19,603 nt of DNA. It comes from an uncultured Caulobacteraceae bacterium. Its GTDB lineage: Bacteria; Pseudomonadota; Alphaproteobacteria; Caulobacterales; Caulobacteraceae. Where the stretch lies: assembly GCA_937910255.1 (NCBI GenBank), contig CALEOQ010000465.1:1-19603 (forward strand), in the 5' to 3' direction. Made by a program: the position numbers and the translations under genes. Position 1 is the stretch's first letter; each line of letters starts with the position of its first letter. Shown piece after piece: positions 11,880-19,035 of the stretch. Below the pieces are notes generated by a model. That model was given only the letters and a program-made list of their open reading frames with translations, was not told where the DNA came from and did not search any database.

Positions 11880-13472
11880 TTAGCCGAACTGGTTCATGGT
11901 GTTGTGAGCGCCGCCAGCCTTCAGCGCGGCTTCGCCGGCGAAGTACTCCTTGTGATCGTCACCGATGTCCGAACCGGACATGTTCTGGTGCTTCACGCAG
12001 GCGATGCCCTGGCGGATTTCCTCACGCTGCACCTGCTTGACGTAGCCGAGCATGGCTTCGTCGCCGAAGTAGCGCTTGGCCAGGTTGTCGGTGGACAGGG
12101 CGGCGGTGTGATAGGTCGGCAGGGTGATCAGGTGGTGGAAGATGCCGGCCCGCTTGGCGCCGTCGGCCTGGAAGGTGCGGATCTTCTCATCGGCTTCGAT
12201 CGCCAGCTCGGAGGCGTCGTAGTCGATGCTCATCAGCTTGTCGCGGTCATAGGCCGAGACGTCCTTACCGGCCGCCTTGTACGCGTCATAGACCTGCTGG
12301 CGGAAGTTCAGGGTCCAGTTGAACGACGGGCTGTTGTTGTAGACCAGCTTGGCGTTCGGGATGACTTCGCGAACCTTGTCCATCATCGAGGCGATCTGCT
12401 CGACGTGCGGCTTCTCGGTTTCGATCCAGAGGAGATCGGCGCCGTTCTGCAGCGAGGTGATGGAGTCCAGGACGCAGCGGTCGGCGCCGGTGCCTTCGCG
12501 GAACTGGAACAGGTTGGACGGCAGGCGCTTGGGACGCAGCAGCTTGCCATTGCGGCTGATGATGACGTCGCCATTGCCGACCTGCGAGGCGTCAACCTCG
12601 TCGCAATCCAGGAAGCTGTTGTACTGGTCGCCCAGATCGCCGGCTTCGTGGCTGACGGCGATCTGCTTGGTCAGGCCAGCGCCGAGCGAGTCGGTGCGGG
12701 TGACGATGATGCCGTCGTCCACGCCCAGCTCGAGGAAGGCGTAGCGGCAGGCGCGGATCTTCTGGATGAAGTCCTCGTGCGGCACGGTGACCTTGCCGTC
12801 CTGGTGGCCGCACTGCTTTTCGTCGGAGACCTGGTTTTCGATCTGCAGGGCGCAGGCGCCGGCTTCGATCATCTTCTTGGCCAGCAGATAGGTCGCCTCG
12901 GCGTTGCCGAAGCCCGCATCGATGTCGGCGATGATCGGAACCACGTGGGTCTGATAGTTGTCGACGGCGTCCAGAAGGGTCTTTTCCTTGGCCTTGTCGC
13001 CAGCGGCGCGGGCGGCGTCGATGTCGCGGAACATCATGCCCAGCTCACGGGCGTCAGCCTGGCGCAGGAAGGTGTAGAGCTCTTCGATCAGGGCCGGGAC
13101 CGAGGTCTTCTCATGCATCGACTGGTCGGGCAGCGGACCGAAGTCCGAGCGCAGAGCCGCGACCATCCAGCCCGACAGATAGAGGTAGCGACGGTCGGTG
13201 TTGCCGAAGTGCTTCTTGATCGAGATCATCTTCTGCTGGCCGATGAAGCCGTGCCAGCAGCCGAGCGACTGGGTGTACTTGGACGAGTCGGCGTCATAGG
13301 CCTCCATGTCCTTGCGCATGATCGCCGCGGTGTAGCGGGCGATGTCCAGGCCGGTCTGGAACCGGTTCTGCAGACGCATGCGGGCCACGGATTCCGGGTT
13401 GATCCCGTCCCAGGTCCCGTTCTTGCTCTGGATGAGCTCACCCATCTTGGTGATGTGATCTTGGTAGGCCAT
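11880..13472 (-). CDS. aceA: Isocitrate lyase (long form)
   Basis: This enzyme cleaves isocitrate to glyoxylate and succinate, the first step of the glyoxylate shunt, in the cytoplasm with Mg2+. The 530-residue length fits the long isocitrate lyase subgroup found in Pseudomonas, Acinetobacter and alphaproteobacteria, against ~430 for E. coli AceA. Visible signatures are IADIDAGFGN (181-190, metal/substrate binding), the catalytic loop EKQCGH with Cys221 and His223 (the classical form is KKCGH), and NNSPSFNW further on. ATG at 13472 has a strong GAGGAG site (13480-13485 on the other strand). The gene diverges from a RamB/ScfR-like regulator across 151 bp that contains a candidate operator, and malate synthase lies beyond that gene. 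Expression is therefore probably induced on acetate or fatty acids. Confidence 0.97.
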   Translation of the reverse strand: MAYQDHITKMGELIQSKNGTWDGINPESVARMRLQNRFQTGLDIARYTAAIMRKDMEAYDADSSKYTQSLGCWHGFIGQQKMISIKKHFGNTDRRYLYLSGWMVAALRSDFGPLPDQSMHEKTSVPALIEELYTFLRQADARELGMMFRDIDAARAAGDKAKEKTLLDAVDNYQTHVVPIIADIDAGFGNAEATYLLAKKMIEAGACALQIENQVSDEKQCGHQDGKVTVPHEDFIQKIRACRYAFLELGVDDGIIVTRTDSLGAGLTKQIAVSHEAGDLGDQYNSFLDCDEVDASQVGNGDVIISRNGKLLRPKRLPSNLFQFREGTGADRCVLDSITSLQNGADLLWIETEKPHVEQIASMMDKVREVIPNAKLVYNNSPSFNWTLNFRQQVYDAYKAAGKDVSAYDRDKLMSIDYDASELAIEADEKIRTFQADGAKRAGIFHHLITLPTYHTAALSTDNLAKRYFGDEAMLGYVKQVQREEIRQGIACVKHQNMSGSDIGDDHKEYFAGEAALKAGGAHNTMNQFG

Positions 13473-13515
13473 TACGCTTCTCCTCGAAATCCGCCGGGGA
13501 TTTGAGGGCGCTCCT

Positions 13516-13548
13516 ACAGGGGATGACCGCCGGGGCGGAACCCCCTGT
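13516..13548 (-). promoter_or_regulatory. Nested inverted repeat in the aceA upstream region
   Basis: ACAGGGG (13516-13522) pairs with CCCCTGT (13542-13548), and inside it CCGCC (13527-13531) pairs with GGCGG (13534-13538), all centred near 13532. It lies 44-76 bp before the aceA ATG and could be a two-stem leader hairpin or a palindromic protein-binding site. Confidence 0.35.
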
Positions 13549-13561
13549 GAAGTTGGGATGT

Positions 13562-13574
13562 CAAACTTTACAGA
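13562..13574. promoter_or_regulatory. RamB-like operator candidate between aceA and its regulator
   Basis: CAAACTTTACAGA closely resembles the AAAACTTTGCAAA-type motif I recall for corynebacterial RamB, which controls aceA and aceB there. It lies in the divergent region between aceA and a RamB/ScfR-family gene, where autoregulation and aceA control would be expected. Comparison is by eye and across phyla. Confidence 0.45.
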
Positions 13575-13595
13575 ATTTGCTTGTAAGGTTGTAAG
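13567..13595 (+). promoter_or_regulatory. Candidate sigma-70-type promoter of the ScfR/RamB-like gene
   Basis: TTTACA (13567-13572, five of six to TTGACA), 17 bases, then TGTAAG (13590-13595, four of six to TATAAT). A start near 13602 gives a ~22-nt leader. The elements overlap the operator candidate and the TTGTAAGG repeats, which would permit autorepression. Confidence 0.35.
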
Positions 13596-13596
13596 G
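13581..13596. repeat. Tandem 8-bp direct repeat TTGTAAGG
   Basis: Two adjacent identical copies (13581-13588 and 13589-13596). TGTAAGG is also an imperfect (6/7) inverted partner of CTTTACA at 13566-13572. The arrangement suggests cooperative binding of a dimeric regulator rather than chance in this GC-rich genome. Confidence 0.5.
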
Positions 13597-13623
13597 ACGC
13601 CTACGTCGCGCTAGACGATCGGC

Positions 13624-15039
13624 ATGTCCACCGAACGCCGCCTCTATGTGGGCGCCAATCTGCGACGGATGCGCCGGGACCTGGGCCTGACCCAGGCCGA
13701 CATGGCGTCTGACCTGGAGGTTTCGGCCTCCTACATCGCGCTGCTGGAACGCAACCATCGCCCGCTCAGCGCCGAGATGCTGCTGCGCCTGGCCCAGACC
13801 TATCGCATCGACGTGGCCGCCCTGGCCGGCAACGCCGATTCCGACGACGCCGCCCGGCTGCAGGCGGTGCTGAGGGATCCGATGTTCGCCGACATCGATC
13901 TGCCGTCCCTTGAGACCGCTGACGCCGCGACCAACTTTCCCGGCGTCACCGAGGCCCTGCTGCGCCTCTATACGGCGTACCAGGAAGAACAGCTCGCGCT
14001 GGCCGACCGCACCGCCGAGGCCCACGCCACCGGCGCCGGCAGCGCCGTCGAAGCGCCCGATCCCGTGGCGGAGTCCCGTCGGTTCCTGGCGGCGCGGCGC
14101 AACAACTTCCCGAGCCTCGACGACGCCGCCGAGCGGCTGGCCCAGAACGTCGCCAGCCATGAGGGCCTGACCGGCTATCTGAAGGCCCGACACGGCCTGC
14201 GGGTGCGCCGCCTGCCGGCCAGTGTGATGGTGGGTTCGGTCCGGAGGCTCGACCAGCACCGCAAGGAAATCCTGCTGGACGACTCCCTGGACACCGCCAG
14301 CCAGACCTTCCAGCTTGCCCTGCAACTGGCCTATCTGGAGATGCGCCCCGAGGTGGCCGCCGTGCTCGCCGAGGGCGCCTTCGCCACCGAGAGCGGCGAG
14401 CGCCTGACGAGAAGGGCCCTGGCCAGCTATGCGGCCGCCGCCATCCTCATGCCCTATACCGCCTTCGCCCGGGCGGTGGAGGCGCGGCGCTATGACGTCG
14501 AGGCCCTGGCCCGGCAGTTCGCCGCCAGCTTCGAGCAGACCGCCCACCGGATGACCACCCTGCAGAAGCCAGGCCAGGAGCGGGTGCCGTTCTTCTTCAT
14601 CCGCGTGGATGAGGCGGGCAATGTCTCCAAGCGCCTGGACGGGGCGGGGTTTCCCTTCGCCCGCCACGGGGGCGGCTGTCCCCTGTGGTCCGTGCACCAC
14701 GCCTTCCGCACCCCCCGGCAGATCGTCACCCAGTGGCTAGAGCTGCCCGACGGCCAGCGCTTCTTCTCCATCGCCCGCACGGTCAGCGCCGGCGGCGGGG
14801 CCTATGGCGCCCAGCGGGTCGAACGGGCCATCGCCCTGGGGTGCGCGGCCGAACACGCTGACCGGCTGATCTATACCCAAGCCCGCCCAGGCCCGGAGAC
14901 GGCCACCCCCATCGGCGTCACCTGCCGGCTCTGCCACCGAACCGACTGCACCGCCCGCTCAGCCCCGCCGATCGGCCGCCAGATCCTGGTGGACGATATC
15001 CGGCGGACCAGCGCCCCCTTCGGATTTTCCGACAACTAA
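13624..15039 (+). CDS. ScfR/RamB-like short-chain-fatty-acyl transcriptional regulator (XRE HTH + IrrE-like + DUF2083-type domains)
   Basis: This 471-residue cytoplasmic DNA-binding protein has an N-terminal XRE helix-turn-helix (~12-66, LGLTQADMASDLEVSASYIALLERNHRPLS), a central region resembling the ImmA/IrrE-type domain (~150-320), and a C-terminal domain with C-x2-C-x4-C (Cys434, 437, 442; VTCRLCHRTDC). This architecture is that of ScfR-family regulators (RamB, PrpR, MccR in the literature), which sense acyl-CoAs and control acetate or propionate metabolism. The metalloprotease HExxH of active IrrE proteins is not present; the corresponding region reads LALQLAYLE, so proteolysis is not expected. 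Its location between aceA and glcB strongly suggests that these are its targets. ATG at 13624 is well supported by the HTH position. No strong ribosome-binding site is seen. Confidence 0.9.
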   Translation: MSTERRLYVGANLRRMRRDLGLTQADMASDLEVSASYIALLERNHRPLSAEMLLRLAQTYRIDVAALAGNADSDDAARLQAVLRDPMFADIDLPSLETADAATNFPGVTEALLRLYTAYQEEQLALADRTAEAHATGAGSAVEAPDPVAESRRFLAARRNNFPSLDDAAERLAQNVASHEGLTGYLKARHGLRVRRLPASVMVGSVRRLDQHRKEILLDDSLDTASQTFQLALQLAYLEMRPEVAAVLAEGAFATESGERLTRRALASYAAAAILMPYTAFARAVEARRYDVEALARQFAASFEQTAHRMTTLQKPGQERVPFFFIRVDEAGNVSKRLDGAGFPFARHGGGCPLWSVHHAFRTPRQIVTQWLELPDGQRFFSIARTVSAGGGAYGAQRVERAIALGCAAEHADRLIYTQARPGPETATPIGVTCRLCHRTDCTARSAPPIGRQILVDDIRRTSAPFGFSDN

Positions 15040-15289
15040 GGCGCAGGGGCGACGCCTTCCCCAGGATGGGCGGTCGGCTGCAAGGTTTTGCGTCGAGACG
15101 CCCTCGCCTGCGCAAACTTCATCCTGCAATCTCCAGGGGCGGCCGGCAGGCAGGTGCGCGCCGACAGCTCCCCTCCATCGCGATAGGGGCTTCAAAGCGA
15201 CGCGCTTCCGTGCAGTAAAGCGGCCGAGCAAGGACGTCGCCATAGCGTGGCGGCGTCGAGAACGCCTTATCGAGAGCCCGGTTACGCGC
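15040..15289. other. Intergenic region before glcB
   Basis: 250 bp without a convincing gene; a minus-strand frame at 15119-15331 looks arginine-rich and overlaps glcB. It holds TGCAAGGTT at 15079 and CAAACTT at 15113, and several short GC-rich inverted stretches. No clear sigma-70 promoter or transcription terminator for the upstream regulator was found. Confidence 0.5.
15079..15119. promoter_or_regulatory. Motifs shared with the aceA upstream region
   Basis: TGCAAGGTT (15079-15087) differs by one base from TGTAAGGTT at 13582-13590, and CAAACTT (15113-15119) is identical to 13562-13568. Finding both elements upstream of both glyoxylate-shunt genes is compatible with common control by the regulator encoded between them. 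Order and spacing differ, so this is tentative. Confidence 0.35.
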
Positions 15290-17437
15290 ATGGACATCAG
15301 CAACACCCTTTCGGTCGACGATCTTCTGCACGCCTTTGTCGAAGGCGAGCTGCTGCCGGGCACGGGCGTAGAGCCGAAAGCCTTCTGGGCGGCGCTGGAG
15401 ACCATCCTGGCCGACTTCACCCCGCGCAACGCCGAGCTGCTCCAGCGTCGGGACGAGCTGCAGACCACGATCGACGCCTGGTGGCGCGAGCGCCGCGGCC
15501 AGGATGTCAGCGTCTCCGAACAGACCGCCTTCCTGCGCGAGATCGGCTATCTCCTGCCCGCCCCGCCGGCCTTCAAGATCGACACCCAGAACGTCGATCC
15601 CGAGATCGCCAAGCTCGCCGGGCCGCAGCTCGTCGTGCCGGTGTCCAATGCCCGCTACGCCCTGAACGCCGCCAATGCGCGATGGGGCAGCCTCTACGAC
15701 GCCCTCTACGGCACCGACGCCCTGGAGCCGCCGACCGGCGGCAAGGGCTATGATCCCGAGCGCGGCGGCAAGGTGATCGCCTATGCCCGCCAGCTGCTGG
15801 ATCAGGTCGCCCCGCTATCGAGCGGCTCCCACGCCGACGCCGCCGGCTACGCCATCAAGGGCCAGGATCTGGTGGTCCGCCTGAAGGACGGGACCGAGGC
15901 CAGCCTCGCCACCGAGGGCCAGCTGGCCGGCTGGCGCGGGTCGAAGGACGCCCCGGACGGCGTGCTGCTGCGCCACAACGGCCTGCACCTGGAGATCCTG
16001 GTCGACCGGTCGAGCAATATCGGCAAGGACGACCCGGCAGGCGTCGCCGACGTGCTGGTGGAAGCCGCCCTGACCGCCATCCAGGACTGCGAGGACTCCG
16101 TCGCCGCGGTGGACGCCGAGGACAAGACGGGCGTCTATCGCAACTGGCTGGGCCTGATGCGCGGCGACCTGGAGGCGAGCTTCCCCAAGGGCGGCCGCAC
16201 CGAGACCCGCCGACTGGAAGCCGACCGGGTCTATACCGCTCCGGACGGCTCGGATCTGACCCTGCGCGGCCGCAGCCTGCTGCTGGTGCGCAATGTCGGC
16301 CACCACATGACCACCGACATGGTGCGCTTCGATGGCCAGGACGCCTTCGAGACCGCCGTCGACGCCCTGATCACCGTGGCTGCGGCCCTGCACGACCTGA
16401 AAGGACAGAAGGCCAACAGCCCGGCCGGCTCCATCTATGTGGTGAAGCCCAAGATGCATGGGCCCGACGAGGTGGCGCTGGCCGTGCGCCTGTTCGACCT
16501 GGTCGAGGACGCGCTGGGCATTCCCCGCAACACGGTGAAGATCGGCGTCATGGACGAGGAGCGCCGCACCAGCGCCAACCTGAAGGCCTGCATCCATGCG
16601 GCCCGCGAGCGGATCGTGTTCATCAACACCGGCTTCCTCGACCGCACCGGCGATGAGATCCACACCGCCATGGAAGCTGGCCCCATGGTCCGCAAGGACG
16701 CCATGAAGGCCGAGCCCTGGCTGCCGGCCTATGAGAAGCGGAATGTGGAGATCGGCCTGGCCACCGGCTTCATCGGCCGCGCCCAGATCGGCAAGGGCAT
16801 GTGGGCTGCGCCCGACATGATGAAGGACATGCTGGCCGCCAAGATCGGCCACCCCAAGGCCGGCGCCAACACCGCCTGGGTCCCCTCGCCCACCGCCGCG
16901 GTTCTGCACGCCCTGCACTACCATCAGGTGGATGTGGCCGCCCTGCAGGCCTCGATGGACGCCACCGAGCCCACGGGGCTTGAGGATCTGCTGACCGTGC
17001 CGCTGGCCAAGTCCAACTGGAACGCCGCCGATGTGGCCCAGGAACTGAATAACAACGTCCAGGGCATCCTCGGCTATGTGGTGCGCTGGATCGACCATGG
17101 GGTCGGCTGCTCCAAGGTGCCGGACATTCACGATGTCGGGCTGATGGAGGACCGGGCGACCCTGCGGATCTCCAGCCAGCACATCGCCAACTGGCTGCAC
17201 CATGGCGTCTGCACCGAGGCCCAGGTGCGCGAGACCTTCGCCCGCATGGCCAAGGTGGTCGACGGCCAGAACGCTGGCGACGCCCTCTATCAGCCGATGA
17301 GCCCCGACCTCGACTCCAGCGTCGCCTACCAGGCCGCCCTGGAGCTGGTGTTCGAAGGCCGCGTCCAGCCCAACGGCTATACCGAGCACATCCTCACCCG
17401 CCGTCGGCGCGAGCGTAAGGCCCAGGCCGGGGCCTGA
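15290..17437 (+). CDS. glcB: Malate synthase G
   Basis: This enzyme condenses glyoxylate with acetyl-CoA to malate, completing the glyoxylate shunt in the cytoplasm. The length is 715 residues, against ~723 for E. coli GlcB, as expected for the monomeric G isoform with its extra N-terminal and inserted domains. Active-site features are visible: RNVGHHMTTD (Arg334, the counterpart of E. coli Arg338), and CSKVPDIHDVGLMEDRATLR, in which Cys607 and Asp621 keep the 14-residue spacing of E. coli Cys617 and catalytic Asp631. ATG at 15290 gives the normal N-terminus (SVDDLLHAFVEGELLPGTG); the ribosome-binding site is weak. It lies 250 bp after the regulator, so it may have its own promoter. With aceA on the other side it forms the whole shunt in one locus. 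Confidence 0.97.
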   Translation: MDISNTLSVDDLLHAFVEGELLPGTGVEPKAFWAALETILADFTPRNAELLQRRDELQTTIDAWWRERRGQDVSVSEQTAFLREIGYLLPAPPAFKIDTQNVDPEIAKLAGPQLVVPVSNARYALNAANARWGSLYDALYGTDALEPPTGGKGYDPERGGKVIAYARQLLDQVAPLSSGSHADAAGYAIKGQDLVVRLKDGTEASLATEGQLAGWRGSKDAPDGVLLRHNGLHLEILVDRSSNIGKDDPAGVADVLVEAALTAIQDCEDSVAAVDAEDKTGVYRNWLGLMRGDLEASFPKGGRTETRRLEADRVYTAPDGSDLTLRGRSLLLVRNVGHHMTTDMVRFDGQDAFETAVDALITVAAALHDLKGQKANSPAGSIYVVKPKMHGPDEVALAVRLFDLVEDALGIPRNTVKIGVMDEERRTSANLKACIHAARERIVFINTGFLDRTGDEIHTAMEAGPMVRKDAMKAEPWLPAYEKRNVEIGLATGFIGRAQIGKGMWAAPDMMKDMLAAKIGHPKAGANTAWVPSPTAAVLHALHYHQVDVAALQASMDATEPTGLEDLLTVPLAKSNWNAADVAQELNNNVQGILGYVVRWIDHGVGCSKVPDIHDVGLMEDRATLRISSQHIANWLHHGVCTEAQVRETFARMAKVVDGQNAGDALYQPMSPDLDSSVAYQAALELVFEGRVQPNGYTEHILTRRRRERKAQAGA

Positions 17438-17445
17438 TCCGGCGT

Positions 17446-17469
17446 CCCGCCCCTTCGGGGCTGGGGTTT
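17446..17469 (+). terminator. Weak terminator hairpin after glcB
   Basis: GCCCC and GGGGC form a 5-bp stem over TTC, extended by outer CCC/GGG pairs with a bulge, followed by only three T. It begins 8 bp after the glcB stop. Confidence 0.45.
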
Positions 17470-17537
17470 GACCGGCGTCATGGCGGGACCGCCGCAGGCG
17501 GCGTCCTCTCAGGTCCGCGAACCTGGAGACGCCGTCC

Positions 17538-18506
17538 TTGCGCCCGCTGACCATAGGCCTGCTCGCCGCTCTGTCCCTGGCCGTCCTGGCCGGCCTTCTA
17601 GGCGCGCTCGCCTATCATCGCGACATGGCCCTCGCGCGCGCCGCCCTGGTTGGGCGCAGCCAGGTGGTCGAGACCGACTTCGGACCGGTGGAATACGCCG
17701 AGGCTGGCCAGGGCCCCGCCGTCCTGATCATCCACGGCAGCGGCGGCGGCTTTGATCAGGGCCTGGCCTTTTCCGAGCCCCTGAATGGCGTGCGGCGGAT
17801 CGCGCCCTCGCGGTTCGGCTATCTGCAAAGCCCAATGCCGGCGAACGCCACCCCGGACATGCAGGCCGACGCCCTGGCCGAGCTGCTGAGCGAACTCGGC
17901 GTGGATCAGGTGGTGATTCTCGGGGGCTCGGCCGGCGCCCTGTCGGCGACCCAGCTGGCGCTCCGCCATCCCGAGCTCTGCCAGGGCCTGGTTCTGGTCG
18001 CGCCGGCCCTCTATGCGCCAGACCGGCCGCCGGGCGCCCGGGCGCCGGCCCCGCCCCTGGTCGACGCCCTCATCCGGGGCGCCCTGGGCTCGGACCTGGT
18101 CTTCTGGCTGGGGATGAAGACCTCCCCGGACCTCATGACCCGTACGGTCCTGGGGACCGATCCAGCCCTGCTGGCCAGGACCACGGCCTCAGAGCGCCGT
18201 CGGGCGCGGGAGGTCCTGTTCCACATCCTGCCGATCAGCCGGCGACGGGACGGCCTGATCATGGATGGGGCGACCTCGGGCGCGCCGCCGCCCTACGACC
18301 TGGCCCAGATCGCCTGTCCTGTGCTGGCCATCGCCGCCCGCGACGACCTCTATGGAACCGATCGCGCCGCCGCCCACGTGGCCCGAACCGCGCCTGACGC
18401 CGAGCTGCTGATGTTCGCCGACGGCGGCCACCTCTGGATTGGCCACGACCAGGCCCTATGGGCGGCGGTCGCGGCCTTCATTCAGGCCCTGCCCCAGGAT
18501 GGCTAG
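17538..18506 (+). CDS. Membrane-anchored alpha/beta hydrolase
   Basis: This 322-residue protein begins with a hydrophobic segment (~5-25) that looks like an uncleaved anchor or signal peptide, placing the catalytic domain at or outside the inner membrane. The alpha/beta-hydrolase fold is clear: HGSGGG oxyanion loop (66-71), nucleophile elbow GGSAG with Ser131, acid candidates Asp269/Asp270 in AARDD, and His298 in DGGHLW. The general reaction is hydrolysis of an ester or similar bond; the substrate is unknown. Start is TTG at 17538 with GGAG at 17525-17528; no in-frame ATG precedes the hydrophobic segment. The stop codon lies in the first copy of a short tandem repeat shared with the convergent lipoprotein gene. 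Confidence 0.88.
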   Translation: MRPLTIGLLAALSLAVLAGLLGALAYHRDMALARAALVGRSQVVETDFGPVEYAEAGQGPAVLIIHGSGGGFDQGLAFSEPLNGVRRIAPSRFGYLQSPMPANATPDMQADALAELLSELGVDQVVILGGSAGALSATQLALRHPELCQGLVLVAPALYAPDRPPGARAPAPPLVDALIRGALGSDLVFWLGMKTSPDLMTRTVLGTDPALLARTTASERRRAREVLFHILPISRRRDGLIMDGATSGAPPPYDLAQIACPVLAIAARDDLYGTDRAAAHVARTAPDAELLMFADGGHLWIGHDQALWAAVAAFIQALPQDG

Positions 18507-18530
18507 AGAGGATGGCTAGAGATGGCTAGG
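18498..18530. repeat. Threefold short direct repeat spanning two convergent stop codons
   Basis: GATGGCTAGA occurs at 18498-18507 and 18511-18520, with GATGGCTAGG at 18521-18530; a 3-bp GAG separates the first two. The TAG in the first copy ends the plus-strand hydrolase. The complementary CTA in the third copy (18526-18528) provides the TAG that ends the minus-strand lipoprotein. It looks like a small slippage duplication in the 19-bp gap. Confidence 0.85.
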
Positions 18531-18960
18531 GGCAGCGACGGCGCACAAGCCCGGCGGCGCCGTCACTCACATCGGTCAGGGTCTGGCCGTCGTCGGACAG
18601 CTGGAACACGCGGCTGTCAGCCCAGGTCTCGCCTTCGCCGCGCATCATGGCCTCGATGGCCAGGCGGTTGTCGGCCTGGAGCCGTGTGGCGCTAATCTCG
18701 CCCTGGCTTTCGTAGAACTGGATGGTGTCGGCGCCGATGACCAGCCGGGACTCATGGGCGCCCCCGCCGCAGGCGGAGAGGTCAGTGTTCCATTCCCCCT
18801 GGAAGGCGGCCGGCGTGGTGGTGGAGACGGCCCGGGCTTCAGGCTGCGCCTGGGTCTCCGGCGCTGGAGCCGCATCCGTGGGCGGCTGCGCCGGCTCGCC
18901 GGGCGAGCAGGCGGCCAGCAACAGGGGCAGGGCGAGGGCGGCGGAGAGGATGGGACGCAT
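18526..18960 (-). CDS. Hypothetical lipoprotein
   Basis: This 144-residue protein has a lipoprotein signal peptide (MRPILSAALALPLLLAAC) and lipobox LAAC with Cys18. A Pro/Ala/Gln-rich linker (~19-55) suited to spanning the periplasm comes next. A small C-terminal domain (~60-144) starts FQGEWNTDLSACGGG and contains IGADTIQFYESQGEI, resembling small beta-barrel periplasmic domains of unknown function. Two Cys (in SACGG and the C-terminal RRRCP) could form a disulphide. ATG at 18960 is preferred to one nine codons upstream because AAGGT is well placed and the signal peptide starts cleanly. An EcfG-like promoter candidate lies upstream. The function is not known. Confidence 0.82.
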   Translation of the reverse strand: MRPILSAALALPLLLAACSPGEPAQPPTDAAPAPETQAQPEARAVSTTTPAAFQGEWNTDLSACGGGAHESRLVIGADTIQFYESQGEISATRLQADNRLAIEAMMRGEGETWADSRVFQLSDDGQTLTDVSDGAAGLVRRRCP

Positions 18961-18996
18961 GGGAGACCTTCCGTTCAGAATCGACAACGGCAGGAC

Positions 18997-19021
18997 AACG
19001 CCGGGCCTCGGCTTGGGGTCC
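18997..19021 (-). promoter_or_regulatory. EcfG-like promoter candidate for the lipoprotein
   Basis: On the minus strand GGACC (19021-19017, one mismatch to GGAAC), exactly 16 bases, then CGTT (19000-18997, perfect). A start near 18990 would give a ~30-nt leader to the ATG at 18960. Confidence 0.42.
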
Positions 19022-19035
19022 TGCCTCTGAGCCTC

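Noticed and set aside
11904..13505. 533-codon plus-strand frame opposite aceA
   Set aside because: Isocitrate lyase on the minus strand is full-length with catalytic motifs; the opposite frame is a codon-bias shadow.
13536..13564. Sigma-70 promoter for aceA starting at minus-strand TTGACA (13564-13559)
   Set aside because: The -35 is perfect, but the -10 position reads GTTCCG, so a promoter cannot be supported.
13561..14700. 379-codon minus-strand frame opposite the ScfR/RamB-like gene
   Set aside because: It is a shadow of a sense gene with a clear helix-turn-helix and conserved C-terminal cysteines.
15119..15331. 70-residue minus-strand frame in the glcB upstream region
   Set aside because: It overlaps the glcB start antisense, has no ribosome-binding site or recognisable domain, and is rich in Arg/Ala/Pro typical of chance frames in GC-rich DNA.
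15815..17554. 579-codon minus-strand frame opposite glcB
   Set aside because: Malate synthase G is complete on the plus strand with active-site residues; the opposite frame has no domain.
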